A stretch of 64,000 nt of DNA, from assembly GCF_019645855.1 (NCBI RefSeq), contig NZ_CP080999.1, forward strand, positions 3,534,001-3,598,000. Reading direction: 5' to 3'. Below, in pieces: positions 42,927 to 51,459 of this stretch (within the stretch, counting starts at the first letter, position 1; each line of letters opens with the position of its first letter). The notes under the pieces are model-generated. The model was not told where the DNA came from and did no database searches. It worked only from the letters and a program-made list of their open reading frames with translations. A program made the translations under genes and the position numbers. Source of the stretch: Mycobacterium malmoense (GTDB taxonomy: Bacteria > Actinomycetota > Actinomycetes > Mycobacteriales > Mycobacteriaceae).

Positions 42927-44057
42927 CTAGACGCCGGCCCCGACGTCTGGCTCAAGGATCTCCGCAACGTGTGCTGTGCCAAGATCACCACCCACGTCGT
43001 GGGCCTTCAGGTGCGGCAATACCTCGGCGGCCAATAACTCGAAGTTACGCGTCGAGGCATGCGGCGGCATTCCGCCGAACGCGGGAGCAAGCAGAACCGC
43101 GCCCGCGTCAAGGCGCTCGACGTAGTCGAGGATCCGGGCCACAACCTGGTCCGGCGTTCCCCAGACTTGCAAGTCGGCGAGGAAGTCACAAAAGCCGTCG
43201 ACACCGTGTTTCTCGATGTTGCGGTTCAGGCCGGCGTAGTACTCGTAGCCTTCGATCTCCGCGAAACCCACGTTGTCGAACTCGTAATGCGCGACAGTGG
43301 ACTCGGCGTACCTCCTGATGTAGAGATCACGCATGGTCTGGGCCTCGCCCTCGGTCTTTCCGACGGCCACGAAAACACAAAGAATAGGTTTGGCAGGTTC
43401 TTTGCCATTGATTTCGCGGTAGCGCGCGCGATAGCTGCGAATCTCGGCTTGTGCTTTCTCCCATGGCTTTTGGGCGATCACCATCACGCCGATCCCCAGC
43501 TTCGCCATCAGGTCGAAGGAGTGCGGCGAAACTGCTGACGCGAAGGTGCGGTGTCGAAACGACGCGTACGGTGCGGGGCGCAGCTCTACCGCCGGCTGCT
43601 TGTACAGAGGGCCGTCGTACTCGATCACACCGGACTCGAGGCCGTTGAGAACCGCCTCGGCATACTCCCCGAAGAGCTGACGGGACCGGCCCATCTCAAT
43701 CCTGAAACCCTCAAATTCGACCCGGCCCAAGCCGCGACCGATGCCCAGCACTGCGCGCCCCTCGGACAGGTGGTCCAGCAGGATGAACTTTTCGGCGGTA
43801 CGGACGGGATCTTGCCACGGCAGCACCGACACCATCGTGCCCAACCGCACGCGCGACGTTTTTGCCGCCAGCCATGACAGGAACTGCGGCACGTCCGGAG
43901 TCATGCCGTAGTCGGTGAAATGGTGTTCGGGAGTCCACACCGAGTCGAATCCGGCGCCCTCCGCTTCCACGGCAAGTTGTAACTCGTGAAGGTAGGTCTG
44001 CCGGTCAGACAGCTTTCTGTCGAGGTTCTGGAACACTAGCGTCATGCCAGTGTGCAT
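42927..44057 (-). CDS. Luciferase-like flavin-dependent monooxygenase (second of three)
   Basis: TIM-barrel protein of the bacterial-luciferase family, 376 aa. Diagnostic segments are DSVWTPEHHF, VRLGTMVSVLPWQDPVR, AEKFILLDHLSEGRAVLGIGRG and a C-terminal WGTPDQVVARI. Such enzymes use FMNH2 or F420; the nearby flavin reductase and ribBA genes favour FMN. AAGGAG lies five bases before ATG 44057. An 18-bp TetR-type palindrome sits 31 bp upstream (44088-44105). It is the first gene of an operon with the CoA-acylating aldehyde dehydrogenase and RibBA-like protein. Confidence 0.88.
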   Translation of the reverse strand: MHTGMTLVFQNLDRKLSDRQTYLHELQLAVEAEGAGFDSVWTPEHHFTDYGMTPDVPQFLSWLAAKTSRVRLGTMVSVLPWQDPVRTAEKFILLDHLSEGRAVLGIGRGLGRVEFEGFRIEMGRSRQLFGEYAEAVLNGLESGVIEYDGPLYKQPAVELRPAPYASFRHRTFASAVSPHSFDLMAKLGIGVMVIAQKPWEKAQAEIRSYRARYREINGKEPAKPILCVFVAVGKTEGEAQTMRDLYIRRYAESTVAHYEFDNVGFAEIEGYEYYAGLNRNIEKHGVDGFCDFLADLQVWGTPDQVVARILDYVERLDAGAVLLAPAFGGMPPHASTRNFELLAAEVLPHLKAHDVGGDLGTAHVAEILEPDVGAGV

Positions 44058-44087
44058 TCCCGCTCCTTCGCGCCATCGTTCCGTTCC

Positions 44088-44105
44088 ATACCGACCGGTT
44101 GGAAT
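44088..44105. promoter_or_regulatory. TetR-type operator, site 1
   Basis: ATACCGACCGGTTGGAAT, a palindrome with two mismatched pairs out of nine. It lies 31 bp before the start codon of the 42927-44057 monooxygenase gene. It matches the consensus shared by nine sites in this region. Confidence 0.75.
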
Positions 44106-44173
44106 ATAGTCTAGGGGACGCAGCGCGTCGCGGCAATCGGTTGGCTGCGGCCGCTTTTCGCCGCCGGCAGTGG

Positions 44174-45697
44174 CTAGGCGGCCGTCGCGATCCCACGCAC
44201 CAGGTCGGCCGCTTTCTCACCGATCATCAGGGTCGCCGCGTTCGTGTTGCACGAGACGATGGTCGGCATCACCGATGCGTCCGCAATCCGCAACCCGGCG
44301 ATACCCTGCACCCTCAGCTGCGGATCGACGACGGCCGTTGCGTCACTGCCCATACGGCAGGTGCCGGACAGATGGTAGTAACTGCTCACTCCGGCGTAGA
44401 TCGCCTTCTCTAACTCGGGACGGTCGAGCTGCAGGAACGCGGCGGAGTCGCAGGCACCGCCCCATTCGTCGAACGCGCCCGTCGTGGCAAGCTTGTCCAC
44501 CGCTTCGATCCCGGCAATCAACTGTTCGAGATCGTAAGGCTCGGTCAGATAGCCCGGATCGATCACCGGCGGCGCGCCGGGTCCGCCCGGCCCCATCCTC
44601 ACGCTGCCTCGGCTGCGGGGCCGCATGTGCCCGACTCCGAAGGTGAAACTGTTGTCGGCGGGCTGCTGCCACGCGGTGTGGTAGTCGATCTGCACCTGAA
44701 GCACCTGCAGCTCGGGTTGTGGCTGGGATGGGCGGGTTTTCGTGAACAGGGTGGCCTCGGCGTAATTTCCGCTCGGCGGTGGCAGGGCACGGTCGGCGTG
44801 CATGCGCACGCCGGCGAGCAGGATGTGATCCTGCAGGTTGTTTCCCACTTCCGGGGCGTCCACCACGGGCGTGACACCATGCGCCGCAAGGTCTCCGGCC
44901 GGACCGATCCCCGACTGCAACAGGAGCCGGACCGAGTCCACCGAGCCGGCGCACAGGATGACCTCGCCGCTGGCCGAGTCCACCGACGATCTGCCGTCCC
45001 AGTCGTACTCGACGCCACAGCAGCGTCCTGCGTTGACGACGAGGCGGTGCGCGATGGCGTGTGTGCGGACCGTCAGATTGGGTCGGTGCATCGCCGGGCG
45101 CAGATACGCGGTCGCCGAACTTTGCCGACGGCCACTTTCGATGAGCAGGTCGTGGCAGGCGGCGCCAAGGAGATACGGACCGTTGAGGTCTGCAGGTGTG
45201 CAGTGTCCCGCCTGTCGCGCGGCCTCAACATGGGCCAGCGATAGGGGGTGGGGTGACTCGATCGGCCGCGGCCTGAGGGGACCGCCCCGACCGCGGTACC
45301 GGGGGTCTCCGTCGACGACATCCTCACAGCGTTTGAAGTACGGCAGCACCGACTCGTAGTCCCACCCGGCGGCGCCGTCAGCCGCCCACCCATCGAAGTC
45401 AGAGCGATCCCCGCGCAGGTGCGCCATCACGTTGATCGACCCCGAGCCCCCGAGAACCTTCCCGCGGGGCGCGTCCACCGGGCGGCCCAGCACGGCCTGC
45501 CGGGCCGTGGCGTAGCCCCAGTCAACGTCGGAACCCATCAAAGTCGGCCACGCGCCGGCCATTTCGACGTCCTGTCGCTGCTCGGAACCGCCCGCTTCGA
45601 GCAACAACACCGAGATATCCGGGTCTTCCGTTAATCGGGCAGCGACGACGCATCCGGCGCTGCCGCCCCCGACAACGATGAAGTCATAAACGGCCAT
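44174..45697 (-). CDS. GMC-family FAD-dependent alcohol oxidoreductase
   Basis: Glucose-methanol-choline oxidoreductase of 507 aa, predicted to oxidise an alcohol to an aldehyde or ketone. The FAD site is VVGGGSAGCV at 8-17. The second GMC block is PRGKVLGGSGSINVM, with GSVDSVRLLLQSGIGP. The catalytic His is in YYHLSGTCRMG, and the second active residue is probably Asn in VSCNTNAATLM. It begins three bases after the aldehyde dehydrogenase stop. The two would act in sequence, alcohol to aldehyde to acid. No signal peptide is visible. Confidence 0.9.
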   Translation of the reverse strand: MAVYDFIVVGGGSAGCVVAARLTEDPDISVLLLEAGGSEQRQDVEMAGAWPTLMGSDVDWGYATARQAVLGRPVDAPRGKVLGGSGSINVMAHLRGDRSDFDGWAADGAAGWDYESVLPYFKRCEDVVDGDPRYRGRGGPLRPRPIESPHPLSLAHVEAARQAGHCTPADLNGPYLLGAACHDLLIESGRRQSSATAYLRPAMHRPNLTVRTHAIAHRLVVNAGRCCGVEYDWDGRSSVDSASGEVILCAGSVDSVRLLLQSGIGPAGDLAAHGVTPVVDAPEVGNNLQDHILLAGVRMHADRALPPPSGNYAEATLFTKTRPSQPQPELQVLQVQIDYHTAWQQPADNSFTFGVGHMRPRSRGSVRMGPGGPGAPPVIDPGYLTEPYDLEQLIAGIEAVDKLATTGAFDEWGGACDSAAFLQLDRPELEKAIYAGVSSYYHLSGTCRMGSDATAVVDPQLRVQGIAGLRIADASVMPTIVSCNTNAATLMIGEKAADLVRGIATAA

Positions 45698-45700
45698 GGC

Positions 45701-47203
45701 TTACGCCAAGTCCACGACGACTGTCTTGAGTTCGAGATACTCTTCGAGATTCTCCTTGCAGGTCTCGCGTCCCCAGCCCGACTGCTTGTACCCGCCGAAC
45801 GGCAAGGCGGCATCGACGGCCTGATAGCAGTTGACCCACACCTGGCCGGATCCGATGTTCGCGGCGAACCGATGCGCGCGGCCGACATCACGCGTCCACA
45901 CGCCCGCGCCGAGACCGTATGGCGTGTCGTTGGCGAGCGCGAGTGCCTCGTCGTCGGTGTCGAACGGCACGATGCTGAGGACCGGGCCGAAGATCTCCTC
46001 CTGATTGATCCGCGAATCGCGCGCGGCGCCGACGATGACGGTGGGCTCAACGAAGTAACCCCGTTCGCCCCAAGCCTTTCCGCCCGCGACGACATCGACC
46101 CCCTCGCTGCGGCCCAGGTCGACGTATGACATCACCTTCCGGCGGTGCTCGGCCGAGATCAGTGGACCCATCTCGGTCTGCGCGTCCAGGCCCGGTCCGA
46201 GCCGGATGCTGCGGGCCCGTTCGGCGAGCCCGTCCACAACCTCCTGGAATACCGACCGGTGCGCGTACAGCCGCGAGCCGGCGACGCAACTTTCGCCCTG
46301 GCAGGCGAAGATCGCCAGCGCCGATGCGGGTATGGCTTTGTCGAGGTTGGCGTCGGCGAAGATGATGTTCGGCGACTTTCCTCCGAGTTCGAGCGAAACC
46401 CTTTTGAGATTGCCGCTAGCAGCTTTGATGATTGCCTTACCGGTCGGGCCCGAGCCGGTGAAGGTGATCTTGTCGACGTCGTGATGTGCGGCAAGCGCGG
46501 CGCCGACGCTCTCGCCATATCCGGTGACGATGTTGAAAACCCCTGCCGGAAAGCCGGCTTCGAGGATCAGCTCGCCTAGGCGGGCGCTCGACAACGGGGT
46601 CTGCTCGGCGGGCTTGACGACGACGGTGTTGCCCGTGGCGAGTGCCGGCGCGACTTTTTTGACCACCATCATCAGCGGCAGATTCCACGGAGTGATGCAC
46701 CCGACCACGCCCAGGGGCTGGCGAAGAGTGTAGGCGTGGTACGGGCCGCCGAAATTGGTCGGAAACGACACCGGAATGGTGTCGCCGGTGATCTTGGTGG
46801 GCCATCCCGCGTAGTAGCGCAGTATGTCGAGGGAAAAGGCCACATCGACGTAGCGCGCCTCGCCGATCGGCATGCCCGCATCCAGGGATTCGATCTTCGC
46901 TAGTTCGTCCGCGTGTTGCTCGACCAAGTCGGCGAGCCGGTAAAGCATTTGGCCACGCTGCTGCGGGGTGAACTCACTCCATGCACCGCCAAAAGCGTTG
47001 CGCGCGGCACGAACTGCGCGGTCAACATCCTCGGCTTTACCTGCCGGAACGGCGGCGATAGTTTGTCCCGTTGAGGGATCCTCGATAGGAATGGTCTGCC
47101 CCGTAGCTCCGTGCACCCAGTCGCCACCGATCAGCATCTTGTGAGCCATCTGAATCCGTGCTCGCAGGTCTTCGGAAACCGACGAAGTAGACGGAGAGGA
47201 CAT
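45701..47203 (-). CDS. NAD(P)-dependent aldehyde dehydrogenase
   Basis: Aldehyde dehydrogenase of 500 aa from ATG 47203 (AAAGGA upstream). The Glu general base is in VSLELGGKSPN and the nucleophile Cys in CQGESCVAGSR, so unlike the 41400-42866 protein it should release a free acid. It is the middle gene of an operon, downstream of the RutA-like monooxygenase (98 bp gap) and upstream of the GMC enzyme (3 bp gap). It resembles betaine- or cyclic-aldehyde-type dehydrogenases, but the substrate cannot be named. Confidence 0.92.
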   Translation of the reverse strand: MSSPSTSSVSEDLRARIQMAHKMLIGGDWVHGATGQTIPIEDPSTGQTIAAVPAGKAEDVDRAVRAARNAFGGAWSEFTPQQRGQMLYRLADLVEQHADELAKIESLDAGMPIGEARYVDVAFSLDILRYYAGWPTKITGDTIPVSFPTNFGGPYHAYTLRQPLGVVGCITPWNLPLMMVVKKVAPALATGNTVVVKPAEQTPLSSARLGELILEAGFPAGVFNIVTGYGESVGAALAAHHDVDKITFTGSGPTGKAIIKAASGNLKRVSLELGGKSPNIIFADANLDKAIPASALAIFACQGESCVAGSRLYAHRSVFQEVVDGLAERARSIRLGPGLDAQTEMGPLISAEHRRKVMSYVDLGRSEGVDVVAGGKAWGERGYFVEPTVIVGAARDSRINQEEIFGPVLSIVPFDTDDEALALANDTPYGLGAGVWTRDVGRAHRFAANIGSGQVWVNCYQAVDAALPFGGYKQSGWGRETCKENLEEYLELKTVVVDLA

Positions 47204-47300
47204 ATTTTTCCTTTCCCACGGCGGGGAAGTCCGATAGGTCACCAGTATGGGAACGGCCCCGGGTCGTCGTGATTCCCGACGACCCGGGGGCCGAGACTTG

Positions 47301-48380
47301 TCAGACTGGTGCGAGCACGGTAGGCGCGGTGAAGTTCTTCATGCGCGGGAACACCTCTCGGCCCAACCGCTTGATGTCCTCGACGTAGTCGGTCAAGACC
47401 AGCATGTAGCCGGCGACATCGATCTCCGCCCATTCGTCGAGCTGACGGGCGATGCTCTCCGGCGACCCGGTGATGAAGTCGGTCGACATCTGCACGGCGC
47501 CCTTCGTGTCCAGGCTGGCGAGCAGCGCACCGGTGCTTCCCTCCCCCGTGTCCATCGCGGCCCCGCCGAGCATGTAGTTGATCGCCTCCATGTCCGCGTT
47601 CTCGATGTAGTTTTGCAGCTTGGCCTCGGCCTTCTCATCGGTGTCGTCCACCACGACACCCAACGCGACGTAGGGCTTGATCGTCCGCCCGGCTTCGTCC
47701 ATCTGGGCGTTGAATTTATCGACGATCCCCCGCAGGGCATCCGGGCCGCCCCAGGCCAGCCGGAACGCGTAGTCGGCGTACTTCGTGGTGAATCTGATGG
47801 CGTCATCGGACGTTCCAGCGCACACCAAATTCATGTGATGGGACTGCGTGGGGCCCAGCCGCAAGTCGTTGTACTGGAAGTACTTACCCTCGAAGTTGGT
47901 CACGCCCTTCTCCCAGAGGTCGCGGATCACCTGACAGTACTCGCCCGCGTATTCCCAGCGGTAGTGGTGATAGTCGTCGCCGGGCCAGATTCGCAGCACC
48001 TCAAGCTCATAGGGGTGCCAGCCGCCTGGCACGATGTTCAGCGAGAAGCGCCCATCACTGATGGAATCGAGCGTCAGCGCCATTTTCGCCGCATGCGCCG
48101 GATGGACCAAGAGGGTGTGCACCGAGCCGATGAGCCTGATGGTTGTCGTATCCCTGGCCAGGGCCGCCATCTGCGTCACCGACTCCAGGGAGTCATCCCA
48201 GAAGCGGGTCGGGCCACCGTGCCCACGCCAAGTTGAGAGCGAGAGCCCGAACGAGAAACCGTTCCGCTCACCGGTCTGCATGATCTCGCGCATATGGGAG
48301 TAGGTCGGCGAGTACTGCGGGGCAGACTTGGAGACGATGTAGCCGTTGCGGGCGCTGGGAATGAAGATGCCGAATTCCAT
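47301..48380 (-). CDS. RutA-like flavin-dependent monooxygenase
   Basis: Luciferase-fold protein of 359 aa that resembles E. coli RutA, the pyrimidine-ring-opening monooxygenase, along its length: APQYSPTY, FWDDSLESVTQMAALA, TLDSISDGRFSLNIVPG, IWPGDDYHHYRWEYAGEY and NLVCAGTSDDAIRF all have close RutA counterparts. Asn115 and Trp121 fall at RutA residues involved with the flavin or substrate; the RutA Thr is Ser86. RutA works through a flavin-N5-oxygen adduct and needs FMNH2. There are no RutB, RutD or RutE homologues, so the substrate may differ from uracil. AAAGG precedes ATG 48380. Confidence 0.85.
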   Translation of the reverse strand: MEFGIFIPSARNGYIVSKSAPQYSPTYSHMREIMQTGERNGFSFGLSLSTWRGHGGPTRFWDDSLESVTQMAALARDTTTIRLIGSVHTLLVHPAHAAKMALTLDSISDGRFSLNIVPGGWHPYELEVLRIWPGDDYHHYRWEYAGEYCQVIRDLWEKGVTNFEGKYFQYNDLRLGPTQSHHMNLVCAGTSDDAIRFTTKYADYAFRLAWGGPDALRGIVDKFNAQMDEAGRTIKPYVALGVVVDDTDEKAEAKLQNYIENADMEAINYMLGGAAMDTGEGSTGALLASLDTKGAVQMSTDFITGSPESIARQLDEWAEIDVAGYMLVLTDYVEDIKRLGREVFPRMKNFTAPTVLAPV

Positions 48381-48424
48381 CGGGAGCCTTTCTCGGGGAG
48401 ACCTATGTGTGCCTAGAACCTTAC

Positions 48425-48442
48425 ATACTGACCGGCCGGTAT
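48425..48442. promoter_or_regulatory. TetR-type operator, site 2
   Basis: ATACTGACCGGCCGGTAT, two mismatched pairs of nine; the palindrome extends by one more base pair on each side. It lies 45 bp before the RutA-like start codon, between that gene and the TetR gene. Confidence 0.75.
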
Positions 48443-48621
48443 GCACCGCATTGATCGAGAATTTACAATAGCCACGGGAGCCGGTCAAGACGATGGAGGC
48501 TTTGGTGCTGCCGCCGGCGGAACGTTGGCAACGACTTCGGGCGGCTGGTCGCTTTTTGCACCCACGAATGACCGGCCGCGGGGTGATGACCTGGCCTTGG
48601 CCGCGTCGGTGCGCGGTCCGA

Positions 48622-49281
48622 CTAAGGCTTTGCCGTGGCGCTAGGATTCGTCGTCGACTCCACGAGGCCGCCGAGCAGCATGTCGGCGAACATAACGCCG
48701 ATGTCGTGAAGCGACACCGGACCGGAGATGTCCAGCCAGACATGGCTCCACGCCCCCGTACCGATAATTCCGAAGGCCACGAGCCGCGGCGGCCCGAGTT
48801 TGCGGAAGACGCCTTCGTCCATGCCGCGCTCGACCACTTCGACGAAGAAGCGCTCGAACTCATCGCGCTTGTGCTGGACCTCCGCAAAGACCTCGCCCGA
48901 CAAGAATCGGCGTTCCTGCATGAAGACGGTGATCTCGGATTTGTAAATCGACATCGGTTCCAGCAACGCCTCAATGATCAGTCGCCGCAGCAACTGATCA
49001 CAGCTTTGAGTTTGGTCTGCCATGACGTTGCGGGCGCGGCCAAGCTGGTAGTTGATGAACTCGTCGTGCACCCGACAAAGAAGGTCTTCTTTGCTGTCGA
49101 AGTGGTGGTAGAAGGCGCCCTTGGTCATTCCGGCGGCCTCGACGATGCTTTGAACGGAGGTCGCCGCGTAGCCGTTTTGCTCAAACAGTTGCACCGCACT
49201 GGCCAGGAAGGCGCGTCGGGCGCCTTCGGGGTCGCGGGTCCGGCGGCCTGGCGTCCTTGCCCTGCTGCTCGTAAGCGTCAC
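48622..49281 (-). CDS. TetR-family transcriptional regulator
   Basis: DNA-binding repressor candidate of 219 aa. The TetR helix-turn-helix lies at about residues 23-69 (AFLASAVQLFEQNGYAATSV then GMTKGAFYHHFDSKEDLL). The C-terminal ligand domain is all-helical and has no recognisable ligand signature. GTG 49281 has GAGGG eight bases upstream. It stands alone at the centre of the oxidative gene cluster, with shared palindromes on both sides (48425-48442 and 49408-49425). It is therefore the most likely controller of the nine-site regulon, by position only. Confidence 0.93.
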   Translation of the reverse strand: MTLTSSRARTPGRRTRDPEGARRAFLASAVQLFEQNGYAATSVQSIVEAAGMTKGAFYHHFDSKEDLLCRVHDEFINYQLGRARNVMADQTQSCDQLLRRLIIEALLEPMSIYKSEITVFMQERRFLSGEVFAEVQHKRDEFERFFVEVVERGMDEGVFRKLGPPRLVAFGIIGTGAWSHVWLDISGPVSLHDIGVMFADMLLGGLVESTTNPSATAKP

Positions 49282-49708
49282 GGCGATCCCTCTCTCACTT
49301 TGTCGAACTCCAACTTACGTCGGGGTCGCTGCGAGTCCTCCGAATTGCATCGGAGTGTTTCGGTACTTGCCCAGCGCCTCCTGCCCGCGCTGTGACTTTA
49401 CACTTTTATTCCTACCAGTCGGCATGTTAGCCGGTCGGGCTTTCAGTCCCGGCAAGGTCGGGTTGGCAGGGTTTAGGCATCTCGCTCTCAGCACGCGGCA
49501 ATGTCGGCCGGTGCGGCGAACGGGCCGGGGGACGGCTCTGCAGCGTGGACTCCGGACTTGTTAGCATGTCAAATGCGTTCTGTAACCATGTTTCTCGTGA
49601 GATAGCCTGGCGGGCAATCGTGTCCGTGCGTCCGCACTGCCGCTTCGCCGTCCGGCGGTCTCGGTTCGTCAACACGTCCCCTCGTTATTCAACCCGCAAG
49701 GAGTGATC
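49282..49708. other. divergent promoter region between the TetR gene and the CMD-family gene
   Basis: About 430 bp without a gene. It contains operator site 3, a degenerate half-site just to its right (about 49433-49441), and a ribosome site AAGGAG for the gene at 49709. Small open frames here show no family features. Confidence 0.6.
49408..49425. promoter_or_regulatory. TetR-type operator, site 3 (autoregulation candidate)
   Basis: ATTCCTACCAGTCGGCAT, three mismatched pairs of nine; each half matches the consensus at seven of nine bases. It lies 127 bp upstream of the TetR start and 284 bp upstream of the CMD-family start. It is weaker than the other sites. Confidence 0.55.
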
Positions 49709-50026
49709 ATGACTGCGACCCCCGGCCCTGCCCGCAGCGCGTTGGGCTCGTTCGCGCCCAAATTGGTCGAACTGACCGACGAAACGCTGTTCGGGGATAT
49801 CTGGAACCGCCCAGACTTGGCGACTCGGGACCGCAGCCTCGTCACCGTGGCGGCATTGATCGCGCTGGGACGCGCTGATCAGCTACGTTTCCACCTCAAT
49901 CGAGCCATCGAAAACGGCGTCACCGTCGAGGAGCTCATCGAGGTCGTCACTCATCTGGCCTTTTACGCCGGCTGGCCCGCCGCGATGTCGGCAATCGGCA
50001 TCGTAAGGGAGATCGCCGAGACATAA
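49709..50026 (+). CDS. Carboxymuconolactone decarboxylase (CMD)-family protein
   Basis: Small all-helical protein of 105 aa. It has the CMD pattern: NRPDLATRDRSLVTVAALIA, then FHLNRAIENGVTVEELIEVV, THLAFYAGWPAAMSAI. There is no CxxC, so it is not an AhpD-type peroxidase. Members decarboxylate or hydrolyse lactones, or have unknown roles. ATG 49709 has AAGGAG five bases upstream. It is one of only two plus-strand genes in the oxidative region and shares a divergent promoter region with the TetR gene. Confidence 0.85.
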   Translation: MTATPGPARSALGSFAPKLVELTDETLFGDIWNRPDLATRDRSLVTVAALIALGRADQLRFHLNRAIENGVTVEELIEVVTHLAFYAGWPAAMSAIGIVREIAET

Positions 50027-50131
50027 GACGCGGCTAGACGGCGGCGAGACGGACGCCGCGGCGGTGAAACCCATGCCGATGTGCGATCCGGCCGATCGAT
50101 TCAAAACCTCAGAGCGGCACAGTCATCCGCC

Positions 50132-50920
50132 TCAGTCACGCGACACGGTGCTGCGGCCAGCAGCGCGGATGGCCTCTTGCACGCCGGCGTTATAGGAGCT
50201 GGCTGCTTGTGCCCAGGCTTCAAACCCCATCGTCACGTCGAAGGAGTGTTCACCGGCGAGATTGACGGCCTGCTTGATGTCTCGGGCAAGCGACGGCTGC
50301 AGGTCTGCGACGGCGGCCGCGAACGCGAAAGCCTCGGAGAGCGGATCCTCGGCGTAATAATCGGCCAAGCCCTGCTGGTGGGCTTCCTCGCCACCGAGGG
50401 TTCGACCGAGCAGCAGCGTGTGTAAGGCGCGGCTCTTCCCCAGCTTTCGGGTCAAAAAGTAGGTGCATCCCCCGCCCGGGTGCAGCCCCAACTTCGCAAA
50501 CGTCGCGCCGAACCGCGCGCCGGGCCCGGCGATCGTTATGTCACAGGCCAGCGCGAGGTTCAGCCCAGCTCCGATCGCGTACCCGTTGACGGCCGCGACG
50601 GTGGGATAAGCGAGACGCCGCAACCACAAGAAGCTGTCGTAATACGAAATCTGGCGGTCGCGCAGCGCCGACGGCGTGGCGTCGTCGGCGCCGAAGATCG
50701 CCATCAGGTCGGCGCCCGCGCAAAAGGACGAACCGGCACCTGTGACAACAAGGCACCGCGCGTCGGCATCAGCGGCCAGCGTGTCGGCCGCACAAAGCAA
50801 ATCCTGGCGCATGTCGGGGCCGATGGCATTGCGCTTCCCGGGGTCATCGAGGACCAAGATGCGGATGCCGTTGTCGCGGTATTCAATTCGAGCCTTGGTG
50901 CACTCAGTCACGCCAGCCAC
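50132..50920 (-). CDS. Crotonase-fold enzyme (enoyl-CoA hydratase/isomerase family)
   Basis: A 262-aa acyl-CoA-binding enzyme. The oxyanion-hole segments are SSFCAGADLMAIF and AAVNGYAIGAGLNLALACD. The two glutamates of classical hydratases are replaced: the GGGCELA Glu is Asn in GAGLNLAL, and the FGxPE Glu is Phe in FGATFAKLG. A simple enoyl-CoA hydration is therefore unlikely; isomerisation, ring cleavage or decarboxylation are options. GTG 50920 has GGAGG about 11 bases upstream; GTG 50911 is an alternative. It is the last gene of the 53931-50132 operon. Confidence 0.88.
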   Translation of the reverse strand: MAGVTECTKARIEYRDNGIRILVLDDPGKRNAIGPDMRQDLLCAADTLAADADARCLVVTGAGSSFCAGADLMAIFGADDATPSALRDRQISYYDSFLWLRRLAYPTVAAVNGYAIGAGLNLALACDITIAGPGARFGATFAKLGLHPGGGCTYFLTRKLGKSRALHTLLLGRTLGGEEAHQQGLADYYAEDPLSEAFAFAAAVADLQPSLARDIKQAVNLAGEHSFDVTMGFEAWAQAASSYNAGVQEAIRAAGRSTVSRD

Positions 50921-50975
50921 CTCGACATTCTCCTCCTCGCGAATGGCATGCCACTGCCGCGTACCTTGCGCGCTG

Positions 50976-51371
50976 TTAAGCGAATTCGGGGCGCACGGCG
51001 ATCGCCTCGATCTGAACTCTCAAGTCCGACGCAATGCCCAGCACGAAACTGTTGCGCGCGGGATAGGGTCCGTCGCCGAAAGCTTTCTTGTAGGCGTCGA
51101 TGAACTCGAACCGGTACGCCTCGTCGCGCACGTAACACGTGGTCTTGACGATGTCGCGCAAGCCCAGACCCGCCTCGGCGAGGATCGTGCAGATGTTCTC
51201 GAGGCAAATCCGTGTCTCATCGGCGATCGATGCGGCATCCTCGCGGCGGCGCATGGTCTCGGGATCCATGGCCAGCCCGGCGGCATAGACGAAGACCTCG
51301 GTGGCGGTGCCCGATGACAATCCGGCGGCGGTGTAATCGCCGATCTCAATCGGGTTCAGGTAATCGATCAT
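50976..51371 (-). CDS. RidA/YjgF family protein (copy 1)
   Basis: Small trimer-forming protein of 131 aa. RidA proteins hydrolyse reactive enamines and imines; RutC of the pyrimidine pathway is a relative. Present are VYAAGLAMD, ENICTILAEAGLGLRDIVKT, YPARNSFVLGI with the conserved Arg, and VQIEAIAVR. GGAGGGG lies seven bases before ATG 51371. The amidohydrolase gene lies 88 bp upstream, and a second RidA-like gene lies beyond that. Copies 1 and 2 share about half their residues by eye, which suggests duplication followed by specialisation. Confidence 0.9.
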   Translation of the reverse strand: MIDYLNPIEIGDYTAAGLSSGTATEVFVYAAGLAMDPETMRRREDAASIADETRICLENICTILAEAGLGLRDIVKTTCYVRDEAYRFEFIDAYKKAFGDGPYPARNSFVLGIASDLRVQIEAIAVRPEFA

Positions 51372-51459
51372 TGGCCCCTCCAAGAGACATATCGTGTGGT
51401 GGTCACGGCGGAGCGCGTTGGCCCGCACATCGTTTCCGGCCGAGAGCGCATGTCGGTCG

